From Anadara kagoshimensis (lineage: Eukaryota; Mollusca; Bivalvia; Arcoida; Arcidae): a stretch of 64,000 nucleotides of DNA. Location: contig CM037864.1 of assembly GCA_021292105.1 (NCBI GenBank), forward strand, positions 42,460,514 through 42,524,513, written 5' to 3'. This document shows positions 45,001 to 55,426 of the stretch, piece by piece. Every line of letters starts with the position of its first letter. Position 1 is the first letter of the stretch. Under the pieces are notes generated by a model. The model had not been told where the DNA came from, did not search any database, and saw only the letters and a program-made list of their open reading frames with translations. The translations under genes and the position numbers were made by a program.

Positions 45001-47389
45001 GATTCAAACCAAGGTGGCGAGAGGTACTGTGATTCTTGTTGATAATAATCTGTATTTACAGTATATTATACCTTTAACACTATTTGTGGAACTTCTTGAT
45101 CGTTTAGGAATATTAGGACCTGATGTTCTAACTCTATTTCTTGCAGTATTAACCAATCCACCAGTGCTGGAAACCTGAGAACTCTGGAGCAACAAATGTT
45201 CAGTGGGATCACTAGAGGTAAGATGGCTGTCATAGCAACAGTTACTAGGGTGATCAACAGAAGGCATATCAAGGTCATCAATATTGTGTCGCACTGATCT
45301 AAAATTCAAATAGTCACCAGTGGAAGTAGGTCTATTTACAGTATAAGTTGCGTCAGGCCTTGACGATATCGGGGGTATAAAATCATCTGACATTATCTGT
45401 TCTAGTTGTGAGTCTGATATACAATCGCCATATAGTTGGTCTATACTGTCATCACTAGATATTGATATAACAGATGAAGATCGTAAAACTTTTACACGAT
45501 TTGGTGTTTTTGGAGTATCACCACCATGTTGATTGTCTTGAGCTGACGCACATTCATCCAAAGTCAGATCATTATTAACGGAGTCATCTTGTTTTTTAAG
45601 AACAGAATGTTTTTTCATTGTTGCTACACAATTTGATTTTTCTTCCATCTTCTTTTTATCAGATTTGTTTGAACTTAAGATTTCTCGCAATGGTATACAA
45701 TCGGAACAGTCTGAATCACTTTCTGATTCTGAGGGCCAACATAGAGATGTAAATTTTTTCGGAATAGTCTCAGCTGAATCTTTTTTATAAGAATCATTTG
45801 AAGATGTCTTGTCCCCCAATAGTTTTATCTTTTTTCTCTCCCTTTGCATTTTCAGTTTTTCCAATGCTGTTTGTCTACTAACAGATTCTGTCCTGTCTTG
45901 CCTGGAATCTATACAAGGTGATAACTTAGCTCCATCCCTAGAAGTTCTATTTCCTTCTTCATACTTTGAATTACAACTATTTTCTGACAATCTACTAGAC
46001 TGACTTTCTGACTGTCTATAGCAATTTCCACTAATTCTATCATCATTTCTGAGGTCAAGGTTTGAATCTACTACTGAATGCGCTGTACCACTACTAAAGG
46101 TCTCGTTGCTGAATTTAGAGTAAGAATAGCTTTCATTTCTCTTTTTAGCCTGTTTAGAATATTCTGTACCATCTTCACAGTTTACAACATCTTGGAAATA
46201 TCTTTTTTGTGCTGCTCGTCTATTTCTCACAGCCTTTATTTTTTCTAGTGCTATCTCCCTCGCAGTGTCATCTGTAACTGACCGGTCAACATCTGATGTA
46301 CTTGATGCTGTTATTTCATCCTGATTGTCTTGAGCCAAATTGATCTTGACCGATGATCTTGTATCAGTAAACATCTTGCTAGGTCTTGAACTTAATGTAA
46401 ATGTTTCATCAGGCTTAGTCCGATTTGAAGAATCAAAGTTACTTCCCTTTGATGTTGTACGACTCGGGTCATAAAAAAATTTTGTATTTTGCATATTGGT
46501 TTTATGCATCTGTGGAAATGTTGACTCTCTGCTGCATGTGTTTGGTGTTTCATGTTCTGGATTTGTAAAGGAAAATGACAAATTATATTTCTTGTGATAT
46601 CCATTTTGTACATGTTCCCCTTGGTCTTTTGCTTTAGTATTCACATTGTTGCTTCTTTGAGAGTTTTTCCCAACAAATCTGGAGAATACAGGACTGAAAT
46701 AAATACAACAAGATCCTTATAGATAATTAACAATGCAACATGTATTTAAACACTACTAATAATCATCAAGCTGATTCATAAGTCGGGTCATTTATAAACT
46801 TAATCTTAAATATGAACAACTGCGTTTGTATTCCAACAATAACATTGCTTCACATTTTTCAGAAAAATATTAGTACCCAGTATATCAAAGAAGAAACTGA
46901 ATATTAGATCCAGGCATAGTGATATTGTTGTCACATGCATCGATTCAAGCTCTTCTAACTAGGAGAGTGTGGAGTGAGGAAAATAGAATGCAGTGGAGTA
47001 ATGGTGTTTTTAACCCCAGTCTAGATTCTTTCACTAATGTCGAGTTGATGAGTTAAGGAATAGAGGAGGAAATAGGAGTGCTTGGAGAAAACCAACAAAG
47101 CTTTCTAAGGTATCAGTAATGGGGAGTTATGGTTTCTGCAAGTGGATCAGAGTTGTTACCTAGGTGTATCTGGTATCAAAATAATACTGTTGTTGGCATC
47201 TCTGATGTTGTCATGTTGTTGCTGCGGTGATGTTTTGCTTTCACTTTCTTGATGCTTTAAACCATTTGTTATCTTGTTATCCATATTAGTTATTAAATCA
47301 TCACTGTTTGCGTCTTCATTTTCAGAACCCTGTTGGCATAATAATTTGTCTTGCACTCGGGAAAATAAGCCTTTATCTAAATCCATCAT
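39029..47389 (-). CDS. RING-H2 E3 ubiquitin ligase, RNF38/RNF44-like C-terminus, SIM-bearing N-terminus
   Basis: Ten coding exons: 47160-47389, 45072-46693, 44331-44521, 43177-43363, 42613-42677, 42005-42095, 41124-41179, 40606-40698, 39744-39965, 39029-39076. All are GT-AG with matching phases, giving 934 aa. The start MMDLDKGLF lies directly after an acceptor (TTTTTTCAG). The RING-H2 is C887-x2-C890, C905-x-H907-x2-H910-x2-C913, C924-x2-C927 (CMICMCEY, CFHEFHAPCIDKWL, CPICR), split by the last intron. DDYGLLNLADMLGD before it resembles the NYEALLNLAERLG segment of RNF38/RNF44. Residues 69-72 (SIILIPDTP) and 485-492 (VISISSDD) look like SUMO-interaction motifs; NDEEYARKLQEEMDLEFAMS (671-690) looks like a ubiquitin-binding helix. 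The long Ser-rich exon 2 is probably disordered. It could be a SUMO-targeted ligase; this is inferred. Confidence 0.9.
41281..41312 (+). repeat. (TG)n-rich microsatellite
   Basis: Interrupted TG runs (GTGTGTGCGTGTGTGTGTGT) in intron 6 of the RING gene, between exons 42005-42095 and 41124-41179. Confidence 0.85.
42885..43049 (+). mobile_element. TA-flanked MITE, copy 3
   Basis: Starts GGTTTCCATTCCAGGTAGC and ends ATTGTGGAAATC before TA. It is more diverged than the other copies (the left TA reads TG). It lies in an intron of the RING ligase gene. Confidence 0.75.
43440..43800 (-). repeat. tRNA-headed SINE, about full length
   Basis: On the minus strand a head with box A-like CAGCTCAGTTGGCAGAG and box B-like GTTTCAAACCCC precedes a body containing GGTTCTTTCGCCAAACACTT and a tail GCCTATAGCTGGTTACATCTCA. 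It lies in the intron between the 44331-44521 and 43177-43363 exons. Confidence 0.7.
44765..45010 (-). repeat. Dispersed SINE-tail repeat, two partial copies
   Basis: CCCAGTCAAGATTCTTTCAT, GGCGGTCAGTTCTGGGATGG and CTGGAGAAAACCACTGACC, followed by a second partial copy (GGTTCTGAGATGGTGGAGGA). The same family is at 47005-47150, 50195-50400 and 59595-59780. Confidence 0.75.
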
Positions 47390-48067
47390 CTGAAAAAATA
47401 AAATATGTGGCACATCAGACTATTAAACCGACCAATGACATTATCATTATGTAAAATTTGTTCTTGACATCTTACCGTCAGGGGAAAAAATGCTGAGAAA
47501 AGTTGCTTAATTTATCTACCTGGTGATATTGGCTCTAGCATGTTGGAAATAAAGTGTGAAGATAATGATAAACTGCACTGGCTCATACATCATGCCTGTT
47601 TACATAAATTCTGGGTTCATTACGCAGAGATATAATTTGCATGAATCACGTATTGGGAAAGTGTGCCAATTATCCAAAAAGGTAATCACAAGACTCAAAC
47701 ACTGCTGGTTTAGAGACCAACGTGCTAAGTCAAAATCATAAAGGTAGATCGATAAATATAATATTATAGACCAACTTTTTGGCAACCTGTTGCTCAGAAT
47801 TGCTAGGTGTCAAATTTTAATTTGATTGATTTAGCGAGGTCGCCCATCGGTCCCTGAAATTCTACCGATTCAAATAGAAAATATCAAAATATCTGAACAA
47901 GATAGACTTTAACCATACCAATAGTCAAGTTTCTTCATTTATGACTGGCAAATGTCCACAAATACTCAATAACCAGTGTATCTCCAGGCCCTTATTTAAA
48001 CGCCATATTAGAGCTCTGCAAAATCGTTGAATTTATCCTTGCATATCTATGAACTTTGACACGCACC

Positions 48068-48200
48068 TTGTCCAATGAAATCACGTTGTTAAATGCAAGG
48101 TCTATGAAATGTATTTGTGGTAATGAAAAAGAACAGTAGTTCCAAACGTTTCATGGACGATGATTTGTTTACAAAATCTGCATGTTGGACTTCCGGAAGT
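48068..48200 (-). promoter_or_regulatory. Candidate promoter and non-coding first exon of the RING ligase
   Basis: The first coding exon starts at an acceptor, so a 5' exon is required. A minus-strand donor (GACAAG|GTGCGTGT) lies at 48065-48066. Just upstream is a perfect palindrome ACTTCCGGAAGT (48189-48200), which contains the ETS-type core CCGGAAGT common in TATA-less promoters. Confidence 0.35.
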
Positions 48201-48720
48201 GATAAAATACCGAATGGATGTTTTTGTTTGTTGCTGTTTGTTTACAAATGAAGCCAACACACGGGAAATAAAAGCTTATTGTTTTGTAAGAAATCCCATT
48301 ACACTAGCAATCAAAATCACAAATTAACAAGAAGTTTTAATGAAGCGTTTTCTTTCGATTTTTGATTGCTCATGTTTGGTGCGGTTTTATTCCATTTTTT
48401 TGAAAATTTCATAATCCTTTGTTCAAATGTGTATTGAAAAATATTCTTCATTTTACTAACATCATATTTAATCATTTTTATTTCTTTAGCTTTCTAAAGA
48501 CTTGATGCCTTTTTACCAAATCGATTTGTATTTCCCGCCAATAATGACGTGACGGAAAGATGCCACGCCCCCTAGCTAGACTTGGATACATGTAAACACA
48601 GAGGGAAAGATAGGTCCTACATGAGGATAAAATGAGTTCTGTTATGGTGATACAATTGTACATGTGAATGGGCATAAACCTAGCAACTTAGAGCGGGTAC
48701 TCCCCCACCCTGATTTAATT

Positions 48721-49960
48721 GTTTATATGTGTCTGGTAAGTAATTGATATTCTTAAAGGATCAAATTAATCAAGCTTTGATTATATCAGGTAGATATTAA
48801 TGTGATTAACATTTATTAGACAATTAGTTCATTAGCTGTTACTTCAACAGGAAGGTGTCTTCCATCACAGTATGGAGTCTGTTTGGCACATGTATACTAG
48901 TTTTGTAAGAGTAAAGTTTATTATAGTTGATCAAAGTATACATTAATTGTCACCATTGTCTGTATATAAACAACTTTGTAGTAGAATGTTAGATTACAAA
49001 TGTACCTGAAGAATCTGCCTCTGTATTCTCTTCTTTGTATGTTGCTGGTGAAAACTATGATTAATACTTTGTCAGATTTTGGCAATTTAGGCCTGTGTTA
49101 ATTCCCTTTCTACTCAAACAAGAGGAGGGCATACCTTTGGGAATAACTAGTTACTTATTGCCAAATGCTTCAAGATAGTTTTTCACATCCTGGTCATACC
49201 AGGCTTTAGATTTCTAAGTTTTGAACATGCTCATAGCCTGACAAGCACTTTATATATATGGGATAGCTTTTATTTCCTACATGTTTATATAAACATGTCA
49301 ATTTATTTTGTATATAGGCTTGAAATTTATAGCATGTTACACCCTACTACCCACATCATGTTTCTGTTGCTGTACCCATTTTTTTTCTGGGACTACCTTA
49401 AAGTTTTTATTTCCAATTTTGATACCAGTAAGCACTGTTGGGCATGAATTTTGCTGCATAAAGCTAATCTAAAAAACATAATTAAATTCTTCCTAGCCTA
49501 AATTGTTTTCGAAAAACAACAGAAAACACTTATTTTTTCTTTGGTATTAGCACAGTTGTCAGACTTCAGTTTCAGAAATCAAGGATTTTTATAAAATATA
49601 AGTACCCCTGTGCTATTAGAAGAAAAAGCAGGGAATGTGTATTTAACAATTTGTTACCTAAGCTTTCTCTTCAAAAAGCTTTAATACTGATTAATCTGTA
49701 TGTCCATCTTAAATCCTGCAGCACTTAATAAAGGATTAAGGGATACAAACTTTAAACTTTGCCATATGATTGCCATGAGAGCCATGCCAAACTTTAGGAA
49801 TTGTGATTTGACACTCAAGACGATATAATGTCCATGCACTGTTAAACTTTGGTTTGTTTTCTTTAAGAATTTTTTACCAGTTCTGGTTTCAAACCACAGA
49901 ACTATGGAACAACTAATAACATAATAACTCTTATGTTTAATGATAACAAGAATAGTCAAT
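48721..49960. other. Non-coding stretch
   Basis: AT-rich sequence without recognised exons or clear repeats. Confidence 0.5.
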
Positions 49961-49961
49961 T

Positions 49962-49963
<2 letters not shown>

Positions 49964-50019
<56 letters not shown>
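49964..50019 (+). repeat. (GT)n microsatellite
   Basis: About 28 uninterrupted GT units. Confidence 0.98.
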
Positions 50020-50020
<1 letters not shown>

Positions 50021-50194
50021 CAAGATGCATCATCACTGCAGTCTTCAGAAATACAAACCTCTATATCTCAAACTATAGAAATCCTTACTCCTACACCATA
50101 CACACATGTGCTGTGAACATGAATATTGGTATGCAACATTATTCTTGCACTTTAGACAAGTCCCCAGTCCCAAGCCAGTGTGGAGTTGAGTAAT

Positions 50195-50400
50195 GGAGCT
50201 TTATACCCCAGTCAAGATTCTTTCGTATGCAGTTCAGGGATGGTGGAGGTAACTGGAATGCCTAGAGAAAACCACCAATGTCCAGCAATTAAGCGAATTA
50301 ACAGATTTTCTCACTCTAAAGTCTCGATTGGGGTTTGTTCCTTAGAGGTAAGAGGTGCTGTGATTCTTAAACATGCCATTAAGATCACTTGGTCACCTGG
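50195..50400 (-). repeat. Dispersed SINE-tail repeat
   Basis: CCCCAGTCAAGATTCTTTCG, GGGATGGTGGAGGTAACTGG, AGAGAAAACCACCAATGTCC; same family as 44765 and 59595. Confidence 0.7.
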
Positions 50401-50679
50401 GCCCAATCCAAAGGACTATATCATCAAATATAAATTGTTAATAACTAATATATTATTTAACCCCCTGTTTAAAGCTATATACATTGTGTACATATATGTA
50501 TTTGCAATATACATCAAAACATAATTGTAGCATTAAAAAAATTGAAGGTGTATGGATATTTGATGAGATGTCATCAACAACATCTACTTTAGAAATAAAG
50601 GACAAGTCCCGCTAGTAAAAGCCAATATTGCTAAGAGCACATAAAGGTATATTATATTCATGATGTATACCTGGTAGTG

Positions 50680-51101
50680 TCATTCTATAAATGCAGTGTC
50701 ATTATGACTGAGGACAGAATCTTGATGTAGTTCGACTTCATCTACTGGTATATATAATTTTGCAATACATAACATAAAACCATGAGATGTTGAGTACACT
50801 TTTTTGTAATTATCATTATTACCAGTAACCTGCATCTATATATGCAGTCGCAGGCATCAACTGTAAAATGAAAAAGCAATTTCTTGCAATGTTTTAAAAC
50901 TAGAAAAAACCATGATAATATTTATTTAGGGAAAAAAATTAAAACAATTTAAAGGAATTTAAAATTGAAAATAAGAAAAAAAGAATTTAAGCATTTTGTA
51001 GTTATTACTTTCTGTAATTGGATTCCTGCTCATAGTAGTGTTGACAATACCAGGAATATCATCACATCCACTGTGCCACAATACAACAAGTACACCACTG
51101 T
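50680..51101 (-). CDS. Candidate last two exons of an unrecognised gene
   Basis: Exon 51009-51101 starts after TTTATTTTAG and ends ACAGAAA|GTAATA. Exon 50680-50744 starts after ATATACCAG and ends in TGA. The phase matches (A|TA), giving a tail DSGVLVVLWHSGCDDIPGI... then IDEVELHQDSVLSHNDTAFI. A possible 31-nt exon at about 50829-50859 would break the frame. The upstream part would have to lie beyond the 42-bp array and was not found. Identity unknown; the splice logic is suggestive only. Confidence 0.3.
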
Positions 51102-51726
51102 CTAAAATAAATGCAACGTTATGTAATATTTCAATGTATGTGTCAAAACTACTTTCTTGAAAAACTACCTGTATGAAGCAAAATGTTTCCTGTAACATAA
51201 ATTTGCAAATGAAAGAAGTTCATTTTTAATAAAGCTTAAATTTATTTCAAGATAGCAGTTTCTTTTTATGCCGATTAAACCAATTAACCTCTAACCAACA
51301 ATATCCAGTGTGTGTTCTGACTTGTTTAGTTTTTCAGTAAGATGTGTGGTAATTAAGAATATTTAAAATTGATTAATTTGATTGTTTTGTTGGTTCTGAT
51401 AGTTATCAATCTGACCCACATATACCAGTATAAAGTACAGGCCTGCTGGAAGTTAAAAACTAACAAATAAGTACTGAATCGGTTGGTAGTTCATCTAGAC
51501 CCCTCGTTAACTATATATCTGCAGCTGTTAACTAAATCTCGACAGCTGCTATCTATCTCTCTTGGCAGTTTTGTGGTCACTAGCTATCCATATCTCGGTC
51601 ATTCAGCAGTTGAGGTTTTTGTTAGCCCAGTGTTAAACATTTGACATACCTGTACTGTATTTATATATCACACTTGTGCAGCTATATATACCAGAAATGT
51701 TAAAAGGTAACAATAACATGATAAAC

Positions 51727-51850
51727 ATCTTAATACAGTCAACTCTGTGTTAAAGGCCATCTCTATATAAAGGCCACCAATCAATATAGGCCACGTTGAA
51801 TTCCACTGAAGACATTTTATTCATTATTTAGCTTTTAAATAAGGACTACT
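51727..51850 (+). repeat. Fragment of the pogo-like dispersed repeat
   Basis: ACAGTCAACTCTGTGTTAAA, GGCCATCTCTATATAAAGGC and CCACGTTGAATTCCACTGAA match the theme of the 12862 element. Confidence 0.55.
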
Positions 51851-51934
51851 GTCTAACCAAGCCAGATGCCACACTACTTTGATTCTGACTTTATAGTCAA
51901 CTACTGTAATACTGTATATTGCTTTATTTTCATG

Positions 51935-54283
51935 GTGTCAAATTTTCGCAGTTTGACAATGACTAGTGTATTCACAGTGTCAAATTTTCGTGGTTTGACA
52001 ATGACTAGTGTATTCACAGTGTCAAATTTTTGTGGTTTGACAATGACTAGTGTATTCACAGTGTCAAATTTTCGCAGTTTGACAATGATTAGTGTATTCA
52101 CAGTGTCAAATTTTCGTGGTTTGACAATGACTAGTGTATTCAGTGTCAAATTTTCGTGGTTTTAAAATGACTAGTGTATTCACAGTGTCAAATTTTTGCA
52201 GCTTGACAATGACTAGTGTATTCACAGTGTCAAATTTTTGCGGTTTGACAATGACTAGTGTATTCATTGTCAGATTTTGGTAGTTTGACAATGACTAGTG
52301 TATTCACAGTGTCAAATTTTTGCAGCTTGACAATGACTAGTGTATTCACAGTGTCAAATTTTCGTGGTTTGACAATGACTAGTGTATTCAGTGTCAAATT
52401 TTCGTGGTTTTAAAATGACTAGTGTATTGACAGTGTCAAATTTTCGCAGTTTGACAATGACTAGTGTATTCACAGTGTCAAATTTTCGCAGTTTGACAAT
52501 GACTAGTGTATTCACAGTGTCAAATTTTCGCAGTTTGACAATGACTAGTGTATTCACAGTGTCAAATTTTCGTGGTTTGACAATGACTAGTGTATTCAGT
52601 GTCAAATTTTCATGGTTTGACAATGACTAGTGTATTCACAGTGTCAAATTTTCGCAGTTTGACAATGACTAGTGTATTCACAGTGTCAAATTTTCGTGGT
52701 TTGACAATGACTAGTGTATTCACAGTGTCAAATTTTCATGGTTTGACAATGACTAGTGTATTCACAGTGTCAAATTTTCGCAGTTTGACAATGACTAATG
52801 TATTCACAGTGTCAAATTTTTGCAGTTTGACAATGACTAGTGTATTCACAGTGTCAAATTTTCGCAGTTTGACAATGACTAGTGTCTTCAGTGTCAAATT
52901 TTCGCAGTTTGACAATGACTAGTGTATTCACAATGTCAAATTTTCGCGGTTTGACAATGACTAGTGTATTCACAGTGTCAAATTTTCGCAGTTTGACAAT
53001 GACTAGTGTATTCAGTGTCAAATTTTCGCAGTTTGACAATGACTAGTGTATTCACAATGTCAAATTTTCGCGGTTTGACAATGACTAGTGTATTCACAAT
53101 GTCAAATTTTCGTGGTTTGACAATGACTAGTGTATTCACAGTGTCAAATTTTTGTGGTTTGACAATGACTAGTGTATTCACAGTGTCAAATTTTCGCAGT
53201 TTGACAATGATTAGTGTATTCACAGTGTCAAATTTTCGTGGTTTGACAATGACTAGTGTATTCACAGTGTCAAATTTTTGCAGCTTGACAATGACTAGTG
53301 TATTCACAGTGTCAAATTTTTGCGGTTTGACAATGACTAGTGTATTCATTGTCAGATTTTGGTAGTTTGACAATGACTAGTGTATTCACAGTGTCAAATT
53401 TTTGCAGCTTGACAATGACTAGTGTATTCACAGTGTCAAATTTTCGTGGTTTGACAATGACTAGTGTATTCAGTGTCAAATTTTCGTGGTTTTAAAATGA
53501 CTAGTGTATTGACAGTGTCAAATTTTCGCAGTTTGACAATGACTAGTGTATTCACAGTGTCAAATTTTCGCAGTTTGACAATGACTAGTGTATTCACAGT
53601 GTCAAATTTTCGCAGTTTGACAATGACTAGTGTATTCACAGTGTCAAATTTTCGTGGTTTGACAATGACTAGTGTATTCACAGTGTCAAATTTTCATGGT
53701 TTGACAATGACTAGTGTATTCACAGTGTCAAATTTTCGCAATTTGACAATGACTAGTGTATTCACAGTGTCAAATTTTCGTGGTTTGACAATGACTAGTG
53801 TATTCACAGTGTCAAATTTTCATGGTTTGACAATGACTAGTGTATTCACAGTGTCAAATTTTCGCAGTTTGACAATGACTAATGTATTCACAGTGTCAAA
53901 TTTTTGCAGTTTGACAATGACTAGTGTATTCACAGTGTCAAATTTTCGCAGTTTGACAATGACTAGTGTCTTCAGTGTCAAATTTTCGCAGTTTGACAAT
54001 GACTAGTGTATTCACAATGTCAAATTTTCGCGGTTTGACAATGACTAGTGTATTCACAGTGTCAAATTTTCGCAGTTTGACAATGACTAGTGTATTCAGT
54101 GTCAAATTTTCGCAGTTTGACAATGACTAGTGTATTCACAATGTCAAATTTTCGCGGTTTGACAATGACTAGTGTATTCACAATGTCAAATTTTCGCGGT
54201 TTGACAATGACTAGTGTATTCACAGTGTCATATTTTCGTGGTTTGACAATGACTAGTGTATTCACAGTGTCAAATTTTTGCAG
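51935..54283. repeat. 42-bp satellite-like array, about 56 units
   Basis: The unit reads TGTCAAATTTTCGCAGTTTG then ACAATGACTAGTGTATTCACAG (42 bp). Variants differ mainly at CGCAG / CGTGG / TGCAG and in a 2-bp deletion (TATTCAGTG). Each unit holds 7-bp inverted arms TGTCAAA / TTTGACA around a 9-nt loop. Because 42 is a multiple of 3, both strands stay open over long stretches (14-residue repeats TSVFTVSNFRGLTM and NTLVIVKPRKFDTV). The pattern of variants in 52186-52980 recurs at 53268-54060, so there is a higher-order duplication of about 1.08 kb. Confidence 0.97.
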
Positions 54284-54299
54284 GCTAATCTGATTAAAG

Positions 54300-55200
54300 G
54301 GAAAAGACTCTAGCAGGATTAATGGGTTGTTAATATCCATGTATTTTTGCAACTGTTTTATATTCATGGGAATACACTGGACCACAAATATAGGGAAAAT
54401 AAAACCACAGCGAAATATAAGTATTATACATTACATTGCAAGGAAAATGAATGTTAAGTTGCATATCTAATGGTGTATTTAATAGTTTTCAACTTTAATT
54501 TTTACTTTATTACATTCATCTCTGTAGATACCCTAACTTATTAGTTGTCCCTTCTTTTCCTACTTGTTGTGAGAAATGATATTCTTTGTATGCATACAAC
54601 ACAATTACACCATTACACCACTGCATTCCACTTCACTCTCCTGATTTTCTTGACTCATTGATATATAAAACCAAACACACACATACACAGGCAAACACAC
54701 ATGCATGCAAACACACACCAAGATAAACCCAGACAAGTACAAAAAATGCATACTTGCACAAAATACTTTTGTACCCTTGAAAAAAGATAAAATTATGTTC
54801 CATACAGTGAATAATTTGAAAAGTTCTGATGTGACACAAAACAACATGCAACCAGTCAACTAAATGAAATTGTTAATGGCCCTTCAATATTAATGTTATC
54901 AGTTATGCATGGATTGCATCATTAAAGAATTTGACTCCAATCTAAGCAAAATTGGCAAAAAATTATAAATTGTTAAGATTAAAATAATTCTGGCAGTTGT
55001 AAATAAATTTTTAGTAAATCTACTCATGTGTCAATACCAGGTAAATTACAGTTTTAACTTCATAGAGTTTTAAATAAAAATCTTGTTTTAAAATTTTTTT
55101 CACAACATGGCACAAGGCTTTAAGATTTAATCATGCAGTCTATAACAATAAGTTAATGAATATTGTGTTAATGATTTTAAAGCAAATCAGATATTTCTTG
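54300..55200. other. Non-coding stretch
   Basis: AT-rich, with a CA/GT-rich patch at 54670-54720. No exon recognised; the minus-strand frames around 54605-54859 are low complexity. Confidence 0.5.
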
Positions 55201-55214
55201 TCAAGGGTAGATAC

Positions 55215-55426
55215 CATACACGTTGCCCCTCGTATATGTTTGTTTATAGATAATTTAGTCGTTACTAGACAGGGTTTTTCGGGATATTTAGTCATGGCCT
55301 CGGTGGTGTATACTTTTTAGACAGTGCTGAGAATTGAGAGTTAAAGTTTGTTAATTTGTTATTCAGACACATAGATTATGAATTTTAATGACTTTTCAAA
55401 TCTTCATAAATGGAAAGGATAATAGG
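55215..55426 (+). promoter_or_regulatory. Candidate promoter and first exon of a plus-strand gene
   Basis: A locally CpG-containing stretch (CACGTTGCCCCTCGTATATG, GGGTTTTTCGGGATATTTAG) is followed by ATG at 55410 and a strong donor (AATAGG|GTGAGTG) after 17 coding nt. It could be a first exon whose gene runs out of the window. The minus strand also has a 49-codon frame here (MTKYPEKPC) with a donor-like site, so direction is uncertain. Confidence 0.25.

Noticed and set aside
50829-50859. A 31-nt micro-exon between the two candidate exons at 50680-51101
   Set aside because: It has splice-like borders, but including it introduces a frame ending in an early stop, whereas direct joining keeps the frame.
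51866-54385. Long open frames on both strands (up to 180 codons) across the 42-bp array
   Set aside because: They are a consequence of a repeat length divisible by three with no stop in the unit; both strands and shifted copies are open equally, with no start context or splice signals.
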